Below, in pieces: positions 23,189 to 35,359 of a stretch of 64,000 bases of DNA. This stretch comes from Bromus sterilis (lineage: Eukaryota; Streptophyta; Magnoliopsida; Poales; Poaceae). The notes below the pieces were generated by a model. It had not been told where the DNA came from. It searched no databases and saw only the letters and a list, made by a program, of their open reading frames with translations. Location of the stretch: contig OX465595.1 in assembly GCA_950022295.1 (NCBI GenBank), positions 220,127,770 to 220,191,769 of the forward strand, written 5' to 3'. Every line of letters begins with the position of its first letter. The first letter of the stretch is position 1. The translations under genes and the position numbers were made by a program.

Positions 23189-26100
23189 TGTCACAACCCA
23201 GGTCTAGGTATGTACTAGGGTTCGAGTGCCCCTTTGCATCATGTAAAAATTTCAAAAGAAATTCAAAATTGGGGAAAAAGAAAAGCCCTAAAGAATTTAA
23301 TTCAAAAGGCCAGACAAAAATTTCTTCCAAAAATTCGTCTGGTATTTTTTAAAAGTCTTATAAATATGCATGATCACATATAAAGTGAAGTGGGTCCCAC
23401 TGCATGCTCCAAGATTTCTCAAAAATTCCAAACAGAGCTTGGAAATTAAATAAACACCCTATTTGATTTGAAATTCAAATTATTGAATTTCAAAAATCTC
23501 TAAAACTTGTGAGTGGCTATCTATATGTATTCTAAGCCCACATAAAAGTTTTGAGAATTTTACAAAATTCCTTGCTATTTTATCTGGGGCAAAACAAAAG
23601 ACAGAAAATAGAAATCTAAAAGCAAAACGAAGGAAAAAGAAAAAGAAACTAGCTTCCCCACGGCCCAGGCCCACCAGCAGCCTTGTCGTCTTCCCCGCGC
23701 GTTGGCAAGCAGCTCGGTGGACGCCATGCCGACGCCGGCGAGGGGCCCGTCCCTCCTACACCCTCTCGGGCCTTCTCCTCTCGCCACGACGCACTCCAGA
23801 ATCCCCCGCGCTCTTCCCCTCTCTCTCCGGTGGCCATTCACCTCTCTCTCGCGCCGAATCGCCGCCGACAGTGAAGCCACCGGAGCGCGCCACCATGCCC
23901 GGAAGGACCGACACCGTCGTCTTCGTCGTTTGCCCCCATCAATTTGCGCCAAGGTCCACTGGAGTCCACGCAGGCCTCAAGAGTTCGTCGTTGGCCGCCG
24001 CAGCTCCGGCTACTTATTCCGGCAGCACCAGCCACTCTCCGTCCTCGCCGTGTTCTTCAAAGCGCTCAGGGTGAGCTCCTCTCCCTCCTGCCCCCTCTCG
24101 CGCGTCTTCCCGTGGCCTCCTTCGCCGTCGTCACCTCTCCAGTGCTCTGGCCGCCGCGCCATTTGAATCCACCGTCTCCCTAGTGTCCCTGGCGTCCCCC
24201 TGCATAGCACACCAGACGCGGGAGCACGCGGGCTTCCTTTTGGTAGCCACCCCGTGATCTCCTGTGGCCTTTTGGCAAGTCCGACGACCTCCTCTGCCGT
24301 GGACTTGGTCGCCGGCGACGACCCCCAGCCATTAGGCTTAACCACTACCCTAATCCCCTCCCCTAGCCACAGACAGGTGGGACCTTGGCCCCCCTAACCC
24401 CTCTGTTAAGTTAACAGAGAGGGGATTAACCCCTGTGAGACTTACAGGGTGGACCCACAAGTCAGACCCCCCTTGATGTCATCCTTGCTTCAGCATGATG
24501 CAATAAATAGAATTTCCAGAAATAAAATAATTCCAGAAATTCCAGAAAATAGAATAAACTATGGAATTCAATAACTTTTTAATCCTAACTCCAAATTTAA
24601 CATATAATATATGAAAAATGATCAGCAGAAAATAATCTATCAAAATATACAACTTTCAGCTATGTTTGAGTTGGATTTAAAATGGGACTAGTAGCTTTTT
24701 CTATTTGGTTTAACTGGAATTAATTCAAATTTAATTCAAATGCTTTTCCACTTTGAACCAATACAATGTAAACTTGGTCACTTGTACATCAGAGACATAG
24801 TACACACTTGATCACCTTGTTTTCAAAGAACAAACAATAACAATTGCAATTTGGTTAAATTGAAATTCATACGTGGAGTTTGAATTTGCATTTCAAATGC
24901 AATACACTTCATTTAAATTGAATGTGCCACAAATCAATACCCTTCACATCATGGAACAACTACATCATGTGTTTGTGCATTTACATTCATTGTTGCCCCC
25001 TCTTGTTGATGGTTGTGCCGGTAACAGTGCCCCCGAGATGGTGATCACCCCCGAAGAAGAAGACCACCGTTAAGACCCGTGTATCGTCAGCAAGGCAAGC
25101 AAACCCCATTGATCATGTCTATAAAATCCTACTTCCCTCTTAGTCTCGCTTATGCATGTTTAGGAGATCACCAAGATACGTTCTTCCACATAGTTGAACC
25201 CATTCCGATGCATGACCTATCATTTTGTCACCTTATTAAGAAAACCACAATCCTAGCAGATATGGGAGTTGAATGATGAGCATGTGGCCCCTACAACTGT
25301 TACTTCTTATTGCATGCTTAGAGTTTACAATGAGGTTACTTTGATCTGTGAGTCGGGATGGTTGTGTTCATGTTACTGATGAAGGTGAAACTGTGTCGGT
25401 GGATTCACCCTAATACAAGGTGAACGATGAGAGGCTGTGTAGGAGTACATAGTGGGTTGTCTCTTTGAACACCGCCTTAAGCACCGAGTTCTTGTATGGT
25501 AATCAAAGACAAAGAGTACAACCACACATTGGGCTCACTAACCCCTATGAGCCTAGTACCTTGATCCGTGTTGACTTCCAGGAGTCATATTAGTTCGGGC
25601 TTTCCATTTGACATATGCATAGAAAAAAGAGTGAGTGGAAATGTTGCATCATCCTAGATATGTGGGTGGATCTGTGAGGCAGTGAAACCATCTACCACAG
25701 GTGCCGTCTCGTTTGTCTACATTGTCTGGGTCCGTATCGTTGATCCGGCCGGACTCTCGAGCGATGACAAACTCAGATAGTCGACTCCTGGAATAGACCG
25801 GTTGTGAGCGAAGTGTCATGGTGAACATCCTCGCTGTCACCCCTTGAATGGTGACAAGACCTGGCGGTAACAAAACTATTCAAATAATCGCGTACGCGGT
25901 CATGGACTACTTGGAACCTGTACCTGATTATTAGACAACTTGAATGGATACTCTAAAACTCGCAAGATAAGCGTGAGTGCTATGGCTTGCTTCCTTGTGG
26001 GGAAGTCGAGGAAGTAACCATAGTGGTTTATTGGTTGGTGACTTGGTAGTGGACTCGTGTACGCTTCTTACCTCAAGTCTGGTACTCGTAGTACAGGACT

Positions 26101-27010
26101 AGCCAAGTCAAAGCTGGCACTTCTGCATTGAAACCCCATCTCCTTTACATTGAAACTTGAGCATGAGTAGTATAGTTCTGATGTAAGTCTTGCTGAGTAC
26201 GAATTTTTACTCACGTTTTCTTATTCTATGTTTTAGATGAGAACCCGTACCCCCGATGGAGTCACCTTCGTGAAGCTCGACGTTGACCTTGGTAGTATAG
26301 TTCCAAATAGCAGTCTGGTCCCTCGTGGAAGGGCATGTTTATTGTACAAGGCTTCTCTAAGCCATTTGTTAAACTTGTCTGTACTCAGACCTAATTTTCT
26401 TCCGTTGTATTTTGTAATGTTGATCACAGACATGTGATCTTTGTATGCTCTATGTGTAAGTCAATAAAGAAGTACTTTGTTAAAGTTATGTGATGATACC
26501 TGCTGTTCATACTAGATATGTGAGATGCGTGTATGATTATAACATGCATGTCTTAGTATGGGTTTTCGAGACCTTAGTTGTGATCTGGCTGGCAGTCTTT
26601 TATACACCAAGTGGCCCTTAGATATGCGCAGCTTGGGGCATCGCGGTGCGATTGCTCGTGACTCTGTCACGTGCACACTTGTTGTATGATCGAACACGCC
26701 CTAGACCCCGACTAAGTGATTGGGCTGGAGTCTGTTTATGTAAGGGTTATGATTCAATCGATAACATGGTTGAGGCGACTTGTCTATGAGTATGGGATTT
26801 CACCACCCATAATCATTTAGACTTGTGAGCGGGCGATGAGGACCCATCTCAGTTGATCATCCGGCCTAGATGGGATGCCCCTCACGTACGATGCTTTCTG
26901 AGAGTGTTCTGTGCTTGGCCTTGTCTGCTTAGACAAGTGGGTACGGCTCTCGGCTCTCCATGTGATTGAGTTGTGACTGGAATTACATACGCATATTCCG
27001 CGTCCCGACA
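23189..27010 (+). repeat. 3' LTR of element B
   Basis: 3,822 bp, TGTCACAACCC to GCGTCCCGACA. TATA-like box at 23358-23368, GC-rich block at about 23640-24360, and a splice-acceptor-like TTCTATGTTTTAG before ATGAGAACCC at 26237. Similar throughout to the LTRs of A and E but a different subfamily. The long open frames on either strand have no domain and are not genes. Confidence 0.93.
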
Positions 27011-27015
27011 AGTGG

Positions 27016-27792
27016 GTACTTGTTCTTTATTGTCGCTAGATTTAGCGGGCGATAATCTACGCACATCCTTTATGTTCCATCTTTCTTCATTACGAACAGA
27101 ACGGGGCAAACCCATGGTGATGAGGTAGGGCGGATGAAGCCTTTCGCCAACAAAGCTTCAAGTTGGATTTTCAGGTCAGCTAACTCACGTGGGGCCATTT
27201 TGTATGGGCGTTTGGAAATTTGGGTTGTGCCTGGCATAAGATCAACTATGAACTCTACACATCTTTCTGTGGGCATCCCTGGAAGTTCTTCGGGAAAGAC
27301 ATCCGGGAAGTCACAAACCACCGGAATATCTTCAAGGTCAGGAAGGGGAAGCACATTCAAAGTATGCATCTGGGTTCTAGAGCTGGATGAGGTGTAGTCA
27401 ATTGTCTGGCCGGAAGGATGGGTGAGTTTTACTGACTTGGCTTTACAATCAAGGAAAGCATTTTGTCTTGATAACCAATCGATTCTTAGGATGACATCAA
27501 TGTCTGAAGACTTGAGGGCTATAAGAGAAGCAAGGAATACTAAACCCTCAATTGCAATTTGATTTCCATGGCTTACTCTATTAGTTTGCCACTTTGAACC
27601 AGGAGTTTGAATTATCATTGGAGAAAACATTACTTCAAAGGGGATTTCATGCCGAAGTGCATAACTCTCCGACATGAATGAATGAGATGCTCCTGGACCG
27701 AATAGAACGGAGGCGGGAACATGATTGACTGGGAGTGTGCCAAGGATGACGTCAGAAGTAGCAGTGGTTTCCTCAAGTGAGATTTGGTTCAC
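27016..27792 (-). pseudogene. pol: Protease and N-terminal RT of element A
   Basis: On the minus strand the protease shows VLFGPGASHSFMS where a DSGASHSF motif is expected, so the catalytic Asp is replaced (G-P-G at 27691-27699). DVILRIDWLS and the linker DFPDVFPEELPGMP follow, then RT with SPWVCPVLFVMKKDGT, a frame break at about 27068-27072, and RMCVDYRPLN up to KYP, where B is inserted. It overlaps the end of gag by a few bases. Confidence 0.92.
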
Positions 27793-28847
27793 ATATCCAC
27801 TACTTGTGGCTGAAAGCTTTGCTGGGATGGTTTTTGTGGGGGATTTCTTTTAATGCTTTTGACTAGGTCGACGGGGTGCCACGTAGGGCATTGTCGGAAG
27901 TAATGGCCTGGCAGACCACACGTGAAGCACACCCTGCCTGAATTGCTGGGAGTAGGATTACTTGTATGTACACCATCATTCCCGGGAGGAACAATGTGTT
28001 CAGGTGGATGGCATATATTGGATGGTGGCCTCTGAAGAAGGTTTGGAGGTATGGCACTAGTTGGAATCCATATTCGGCATTTCTGAGGGGCTGAACTTGA
28101 AGAAGGAGCAAACTCTCGAGCATGCTTGCGAGACTCTTCGAACACTTCATTGCCATGCTCAGCTCTGAAGGATCTGTGGACTAAATCCTCAAAGGTGGCA
28201 AATTCAAGGAGGTTGAGATCATGGCGAAGGATAGGGCTAAGGCCCTTACGGAACCTTGCCTGCTTTCTGGCATCGGTGGTGATCTCATCTTGGGCATATC
28301 GAGCAAGACGGTTGAACTCTCTCAGATACTCATGCATGGACATCTCTCCTTGAGTCAGATTGCAGACCTCTTCCTTCTTGCGCTCCATTAACTCATCCAG
28401 AAGTTGGTACCCTCGAAAGGCATCACGGAACTCCTGCCAAGTCACTAGGTGACCATCAGGCTACATCGCATTATAGTTCTCCCACCATTCAGCAGCACCA
28501 TCTTCCAGAAAGTATGCCGCAAAGATAACTCGATCATTGGGAGCAACATGTGCCGTGTCAAGCTTACGCTCGATGGAACGGAGCCAATCATCAGCTTCAA
28601 GGGGCTCAGAAGAACATCCGAATACCGCTGGCTTGAGGAGAATGAAATCCTGAATGCTGACAACCAAATTACGCTGAAGAGCGGTATTCTACTCGATGAG
28701 CTCCAAAAGGCGTGTTTGATCACGTCGATTCCGCTCAGCTTCCATCATTATTTGCGCCGCAGAAGGCGGTGGTGGAGGTTCATCATCATTCCAATTCCGA
28801 ACACGGTCTCGATTCCGACGAACAGCACTACGAGTTCCACCTGACAT
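27789..28847 (-). pseudogene. gag: gag of element A
   Basis: ATG at 28847-28845 (MSGGTRSAVRR) follows a leader of about 460 bp after the primer-binding site. The N-terminal frame carries LEADDWLRSIERKL and FLEDGAAEWWENY. A TAG at about 28459-28461 breaks it. The C-terminal frame carries WQEFRDAFRGY, SMHEYLREFNRLARYA and one zinc knuckle, CFTCGLPGHYFRQC (27893-27934). Capsid and RNA-binding protein of the particle. The stop codons at 28460 and in the N-terminal third inactivate it. Confidence 0.9.
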
Positions 28848-29306
28848 CCTGTGTGATAAAAATCGACAATCAAAATAGGTTGTACGATGGAATTAAAGAT
28901 AAGAGGACATGATTTCGGAAGAAATGATCATAATACAAAGGCAATGATTCATAGAAACACGAGATAAATCGGGAAGCAAAACGGCTACACCGAGATGGAA
29001 AATGAGACAACCTTGAAAGATTGGACAGAACTTCCTCAAGGAACTCAACAACACGATGGCTCTAGACAACCGAACACAACTTTCCTACGGCTACAAGGAA
29101 GCAAACAAAGAGATGTTCTAGTAAGACATAGATGAGCCTAGTCCTATCTTCCCGTAGAAAAGATGAGGGTGACTCAGAACTCAGATCGATGACGATAAGG
29201 AGAAAAAGAAGCCTTACGTTATTCCCATTATACCCAATTAACTATATAACTATAGAATGCTAGACTCGACTTCGACCAAGGATTGAATAATCCTACAGAC
29301 AGTCCT

Positions 29307-29319
29307 GCTCTGATACCAA
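29307..29319 (-). other. Primer-binding site of element A (iMet-type)
   Basis: Minus strand TTGGTATCAGAGC, three bases inside the 5' LTR end. Matches the plant initiator-Met tRNA 3' end. Confidence 0.9.
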
Positions 29320-29322
29320 GTC

Positions 29323-32300
29323 TGTCGGGACCCTAAATATGCGTATGTAATTCCAGTCACAACTCAATCATATGGAGAGCCGAGAGTCGTACCCACTTGT
29401 CTTAACAGACAAGGCAAAGCATAGAACACTCTCAGAAAGCATCGAACGTGAGGGGCATCCCATCCAGGCCGGATGATCAACTGATATGGGTCCTCATCGC
29501 CCGCTCACAAGTCTAAATGATTATGGGTGGTGAAATCCCATACTCATAGACAAGTCGCCTCAACCATATTATCGATTGAATTATAACACTTACATAAACA
29601 GACTCCAGCCCGATCACTTAGTCGGGATCTCGGGCGGGCTCAATCATACAACAAAGTGTGCCACGTGACAGAGTCATGAGCAATCGCATCGCGATGCCCC
29701 AAGCTGCGCACATCTAAGGGCCACTTGGTGTATAAAATACCGCCGGCAAGAACACAACTAAGATATCGAACCCCACACTAAGACATGCATGTTAGAATCA
29801 TACACGCGGCATACATGTCCAGTGTAAACAGCAGGTATTCATCACATGAACTCTACAAAGTATATATTTAATGACTTACACATAGAGTACACAAAGATCA
29901 TATAACTATGATCCATCATTAAATCAAACAACGGAAGCAAATTAGGTCTAAGTACAGACAAGATTAACACATGGCTTAGAGAAGCCTTGTTCAACATACA
30001 TGCCCTTCCACGAGGGACTAGACTACTGTCTGGAACTATACTAGCTTAGTCAACGTCGAGCTTCAGGAAGGTGACTCCATCGGGGGCTGGGTTCTCATCT
30101 AAAACATAGAATAAGCAAACGTGAGTACAAAGTCGTACGGAGCAAGACTTACATCAGAACTATACTACTAATGCTCAAGTTTCAAGGTAAAGGGAGGTGG
30201 GGTTCAACATGCAGAAGTGCCAGCTTTGACTTGGCTAGTCCTGTACTACGAGTACCAGACTTGAGGTAAGAAGCGTACACGAGTCCACTACCAAGTCACC
30301 AACCAATAAACCACTATGGTTACTTCCTCGACTTCCCCACAAGGAAGCAAGCCATAGCACTCACGCTTATCTTGCGAGTTTTAGAGTATCCATTCAAGTT
30401 GTCTAATAATCAGGTACAGGTTCCAAGTAGTCCATGACCGCAGACGCGGCTATTCGAATAGTTTTTTTAACCCTACAGGGGTGTAAACTACACACACATG
30501 ACCATCAGTTACCGCCATGTCTCTTCACCATTCAAGGGATGCCGGCGAGGGTATTCACCACGACACTTCGCTCACAACCGGTCTATTCCAGGAGTCGACT
30601 ATCTGAGGTAGATCCCGCTCGAGAGCCTGGCCGGATCAACGATACGGACTCAGACAATGTAGGCAACCGAGACGCCATCCGAGAAGATGGTTTCAATATC
30701 TCACAGATCGACCCACATATCTATATGATGCAACCTTTCATCCATTCTTTTTCTATGCATATGCCAAATGGAAAACCCGAACTAATGTGACTCCTGGACG
30801 TCAACACGGATTAAGGTACTAGGCCGAGAGGGGTCAATGAGCCCAATGTGTGGTTTTACTCTTTGTCTTGGATTACCATACATGAACTCAGGCTTAAGGT
30901 GGTGTTCACCGAGACAACCCACGGTGTACTCCTACACAGCCTCTCATCGTTCACCTTGTATTAGGGTGGATTCACCAACACAGTTTCACCTTCATCAACA
31001 CCATGTTGACTATCATCCCGACTCACATCAAAAGTAACCTCATTGTAACAATAAGCATGCAATAAGCTGTAACAGTTGCAGGGGCTTCATGATATCAATC
31101 AACTCCTATGTCAGCTAGGATTGTGGTTTGCTTACTACTGTGATAAGATGATAGGTCATGCATCGGATATGGGTTCAACTATGCGGTAGAATCGATAACA
31201 AGGTGATCATCCTAATCAATGCATAAGAGAGACTGAGAGGGAAATGGGTTTTTATAGACATGATCAATGGGGTTTTCTTGCCTTGCTAACAATACACGGG
31301 TTTACTGGTCTTCTTCTTCGAGGGTGATCTACGTCTCGGAAAGTCTGTTACCGGAACAATCATCAACAAAGGGGGGCACAAATAAAGTATAATTCTCAAA
31401 CACATGATAAGGTTGTCCATGATGTATATGGTACTGGTTTGTTTAAAATTCAATTTAATTGAAGTGTATTGCAAAGGATTTGCAAATTCAAACTCCAAAT
31501 TCAAATTAAGCCATATGCACATTTGCTAATTTTGCCCCATTTTAAAATAGTCAAACATAAAATCAAATTGCATATTCCTAATCCTTGCATTTTTTTGATA
31601 AATTTTCATATATTATGTGCTTAATTTGGAGTTAATATGAATTTTCTATGATTTATTGAAGTTTAAAGAATTTTCTGCAATTTCTCTGAATTTTTTTTAA
31701 TTCAGAATTTGATTTATTGCGTCATACTGACATCATCATGACGTGGGGGGCTTCTGGCTAGGGGGAACCACTTGTCAGCCTTTCTTGGATTAATCCCCGT
31801 TTTACTTAAACCGTGGTTTAATTAGGGGCCCTGGGCCCTATGTCAGTGACTAGGGTGGTCATTAGGAGGGGTGGTTAAGGTCTAATGACCGTGGCCACGT
31901 CGGTCTCGCCGGCCTTGAGCCGCCGGTGGCCACGGGATGCGGCGGCGCCCGCACACAGGGCACGGGAGCAGGAGCTGGGAGTACCAAACGGACGCCCTCT
32001 CTCGTCCGCATCAAGCTGTGCACACGAGGGGAGCAAGAGGCTGTCTTAGCCTCGCCGGCGTCAAGTTGCGCGGCGGCCGGAGCCACTGACCACGGCAAGG
32101 TGTCGATTCCGGCCACGGGGAGATGCACGGGACGAGGCCGGAGGAGCTGCGGCTGCGGCGGAATGGTCGTCGTCGACCACGGTGGCCGGCGGTGAGGAGA
32201 TGAAGCTGGCTGCGTCTCCAGGGATCCAGGTGTCGATTGATTGCTCGGGAAAACAAAGGCGAGTGTGGCGCTCCTCCTGGTTAATCTGACGCAGCGAGAC

Positions 32301-33036
32301 GAGCTCGGTGGCCACGCGGGCTCACGGTGGCCGGCGACGAGGAGCTACGGGTGGCGTCGAATACGGCATGGGGAGAGGAGGAGATCGAGCCAGAGGAGGG
32401 GGGAAAGTTGCGGGTGCAAGTGGCCGTCTCCGTGGCGCGAGAGGAGGCAGGGGGAAGGGCCTAGGCGGCCTCGGTGGCGTGCACGGCGGTGAGCTCGCCA
32501 CCGAGCTGCTTTCCATCGCCGGGGTAGACGACAAGGGAGTGGGGTGGGCCTGGGCTGTGGGGGGATTAGTTGGGCCAGTGTCCTGGTAGGGTGGGCTAGC
32601 TCTAGGTTTTTCTTTTTCTTTCTATTTCTGTTTCTGTTTTCTTTTTTCTGCCATCCGTTTTGCCCAATCTTCAAAACTTTTATGTGGACTTAGAGTATAC
32701 ATAGCTAACCACTCACAAGTTTTGGAGATTTTTGAAATTCAAACAATTTGAATATCAAATCAAATAGGGGTTTAATTTAATTTCCAAGCCCTGTTTGGAA
32801 TTTTTGAGAAATCTTGGTGCATGCAGTGGGACCCACTTCACTTAATGTGTGATCATTCTTATTTATAAGACTTTTAAAAAATGACAGAGGGATTTTTCGA
32901 AGAAATTTTTGTCTGGCCATTTGAATTAAATTCTCTAGGGCTTTTCTTTTCCCCATTTCTGAATTTCTTTTGAAATTTTCACATGATGCAAAGGGGCAAT
33001 CAAACCCTAGCACTTACCCAAGTTGGGGTTCTGACA
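29323..33036 (-). repeat. 5' LTR of element A
   Basis: 3,714 bp. On the minus strand TGTCAGAACCCCAACTTG to GGGTCCCGACA. Complete partner of 14564-17802. GC-rich block at about 31880-32560. The minus-strand acceptor-like TATTCTATGTTTTAG lies before ATGAGAACCC at about 30100-30112, as in B. Confidence 0.93.
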
Positions 33037-33041
33037 TCCCC

Positions 33042-33573
33042 GGTGCCGCGTCCGCGGCAAGATCGCGACTCACTGTTTTCGTGGTTGTGCCTCTTATGGC
33101 ATGCGGCGCCACGTTGTTATGTCTGCAGGCGGGGGTCATCTTATTTGCGATTTTGTTTTGAACATCCCTAGTCCTCTTGCGGCTCGGGTTTTTCTTCCGC
33201 CCATGTTTTCTCGTGCTATTTCTGAACATGGGCTGGATGCTCTCTGGCTGGAGTTCCAGGCAGTTACCGTCCTCTTATTCTTGTGGAACTTCGAGTTGAT
33301 TCCTTCGAGTTTTTGGAGGGCACCGTTGCGCTCGTCATGAATGGTGGTGAAGCTTCTCTTCCTTCTTCTCCCGAAGAGTCTGTTGTTGAAGGTGCAAGTG
33401 AGTCACCGACTAACGGTATTTTCTCTTCTGGAGCTGGAGAACAAGCTGAAGGAGCTAGAAAAAAGCTGGCAGAGCTGGAGAAGAAGATGGTGGAGCTGGA
33501 GAAGGAGCTTTCGGAGCATTGGCTTCAGTGCTCCGCAAATAAGTCGAGCTTCACCTTTTTTTTATCTCATTGA
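33042..33573 (+). pseudogene. Body of the antisense ORF of element C (coiled-coil protein)
   Basis: Continues in frame from the ATG at 14554 across element A. The frame runs to about 33260 (LICDFVLNIPSPLAARVFL, ISEHGLDALWLEFQAV), then shifts to a second frame ending at 33573 (VELRVDSFEFLEGTVALVMNGGE). The C-terminal part is a clear coiled coil (ARKKLAELEKKMVELEKEL). It lies on the strand opposite to gag-pol, between integrase and the 3' LTR, where some Tat-lineage elements have an extra antisense ORF. No enzyme motif is visible and the function is unknown. Insertion of A and the frameshift disable it. Confidence 0.55.
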
Positions 33574-34010
33574 CAACATGAGCTGGTGTCTTTAACAATG
33601 ACTCCTCCCTTTGTCTGTGATGATGGTCTGTTTTGTATTTCACATAAGGGTATATGTAGAAATCATAATTCCTTGGATGATTTATGTCTCTAGTCCTTTT
33701 TGATATAATGAAGACGACTAAAGCCCATGTAATCTAGGATAGTAAGTTGGCATAGCTTCTTCCGACTTTTGTCTTTAGTTTTTCTTCTAATGTAAGAGGT
33801 TTGTAACCCGAGATGAATGAAATATTTTGTTCCTTAATGAACCTTCTAAGTCAAATTTTGTTTCTTTTGACTTGTGTATGAGACTCGCTTATTGGATAAG
33901 AGGTGTATCCCCCTGAGTCAGTTGAAACAAAATGTTGTGTCGACTCATAAAATGAATTGCGAATGGTGCTCGCCAAAACTCAATGGTAATATATGCCAAG
34001 TTTGTAGAGA
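33574..34010. other. Non-coding 3' region of element C
   Basis: AT-rich sequence with no open frame or recognised motif, between the antisense ORF and the tandem repeats. Probably the 3' untranslated region of the antisense transcript and part of the long 3' region of C. Confidence 0.5.
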
Positions 34011-34014
34011 GGAC

Positions 34015-34525
34015 TGGAGTTATAGTCCCCATGAATTGGTGTGAGTTCCTGTGATGTCATGCCGAGTTATAGGAGGGTGATTATTTCCCAAAATTTGAAC
34101 ATGAATATGTGTTCATGCTAAAAAAATCGACTTATAGTCCCCATGAGCCGGTATGAATATCTTTGTATCTTACCGGGTTATAGAAGAAGATTTTCGATCT
34201 TCTAGCCCCTATGAGTCGGCATGCGTCCCTTGCCGTACGACCGAGTCACATAAAGACATTCTTTGAATTGTAGTCCCCATGAGTAGGCTTGTGTGTCTTG
34301 ACACGCTGCCGTATCACATAGAGAATTTTTTCAAGTTGTAGTCCCCATGAGTCGGTATGTGTGTATTGACACATTACCGAGTCACATAAAGACTTTCGAT
34401 CTGTAGTCCCCATGAGTCGGCATGTGTGAATTGACACAGTACCGAGTCACATAGGAACTTGTGTTCAGTTGTGGTCCCTATGAGTCGGCATGTGTGTATT
34501 GACACATTACCGAGTCGCATAGGTT
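34015..34525. repeat. Tandem repeat array of ~65-bp units in element C
   Basis: About seven units, each starting near TAGTCCCCATGAGTCGG and ending near CCGAGTCACATA (starts near 34024, 34136, 34204, 34271, 34342, 34406, 34473). The last four are most alike; spacing is 64-71 bp there and wider in the first. Most units carry an internal inverted-type motif TGTGTATTGACACA. Arrays between integrase and the 3' LTR are a known habit of Tat elements. Confidence 0.8.
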
Positions 34526-34529
34526 TTAA

Positions 34530-35228
34530 CTCTGTATCCTACAAGGATTTTGTGTATATGCAAAGGATAAAATATGCTTATGATTATGTATGCAAAAAGG
34601 GTAATTCATGAAGTGCTTGAAGATCGGCTCTGGATTCATCTGGTCCTCATCTTCTCTCGTTTGAGAAGAGTTTGGGTTATCCTTGAGTCGAGACTTCTCT
34701 CTATGCCGTCTCACATTGATCAGCGTTTCTCCGTTTGCGTCAAAATTTTCCTTCTTTGAATTTTCTAGCCGGATTTCATGCGTTTAGATCGTATGAGCAT
34801 CGAACATACAGGCAGTGTAGGAGGCGTGGAGTACCACATGTATAATACGAGCTTTCCTGGGTGAAGGCTCGATGGGTATAGTCGAGCCCCCAAGATTTCT
34901 CTGAATTCGATCTTTGTACATGCAATTTTCACATATGTGCCGGGATATCTCAGTTAGAGGCTGATGAGTTGTCATCAAGCTCTGTTGAACTTTCTCTGAA
35001 TGAAACACATAAGTGCTAAGACTACCAATTGGAGTTTGATCAAGCCCCAGGTTTCTGAGAATTTTATAAATGCAAAATATGACATGTATGATTCAAAACA
35101 AAAAAATAAATGTATGCAATGCTTAAGATGATGTTGAGTTTTTTAAAAAAAATATTTTTTATGATTAAAGCTAGTTTTTTGTGTGGCATTGTCGCCAGTT
35201 CCGACGAAAAGTCGACTTTTAATGGAGG
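34530..35228. other. Non-coding 3' region of element C
   Basis: No supported gene. It has mixed AT-rich sequence with short open frames on both strands that lack any domain, and a poly-A/T-rich stretch at about 35095-35180. Confidence 0.5.
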
Positions 35229-35314
35229 GAGCCGGTGCGATGAAAATCGACTTGTGTGTGGCCGGAGCCGGTGCGATGAAAACCGACTTGTGTGTGGCCG
35301 AAAGCCGGTGCGAC
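35229..35314. repeat. 36-bp direct repeat, 2.4 copies
   Basis: Two nearly identical units GAGCCGGTGCGATGAAAA-TCGACTTGTGTGTGGCCG (35229-35264, 35265-35300), then a partial third. The unit resembles the short repeat at 14211-14296. Confidence 0.8.
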
Positions 35315-35359
35315 ATGAGTCATCTCACAACCTTTAGCAAAATGGCATCCCTTTCCTAC

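Larger units (their letters stand above)
20399..27010 (+). mobile_element. Element B: internally deleted Tekay-type element inserted in the RT of A
   Basis: Flanked by AGTGG (20394-20398 and 27011-27015). In the plus direction it consists of the first 179 bp of a 5' LTR (20399-20577), RT from PRINDL onward, RNase H, integrase, chromodomain-like tail, and a full 3' LTR (23189-27010). The rest of the 5' LTR, primer-binding site, gag, protease and N-terminal RT are gone. The LTR start (TGTCACAACCCAGGTCTAGG) differs from A's (TGTCAGAACCCCAACTTG), so it is a related but distinct subfamily. B lies opposite to A, so its pol and A's form a large inverted repeat. Confidence 0.93.
14564..33036 (-). mobile_element. 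Element A: Tekay-type Gypsy retrotransposon inserted in C
   Basis: Flanked by TCCCC (14559-14563 and 33037-33041). On the minus strand: 5' LTR (33036-29323), primer-binding site, gag, protease, RT up to base 27011, insertion of B (20399-27010), then the rest of RT, RNase H, integrase and chromodomain-like tail (20393-17803), and 3' LTR (17802-14564). Excluding B it is about 11.9 kb. Protease and integrase active sites are mutated and gag and pol carry stops and frameshifts, so it is dead. Confidence 0.93.

Noticed and set aside
20393..27015. B as a simple inversion of part of element A
   Set aside because: The order at both ends would also fit an inversion, but 5-bp AGTGG repeats flank the segment, it starts with a piece of LTR, and its LTR starts differ from those of A. 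Insertion of a related element explains all of this.
34015..34525. Regularly spaced repeats that look like a CRISPR array
   Set aside because: The whole ~65-bp unit is repeated, not only short repeats with unrelated spacers, and it lies within a plant retrotransposon.
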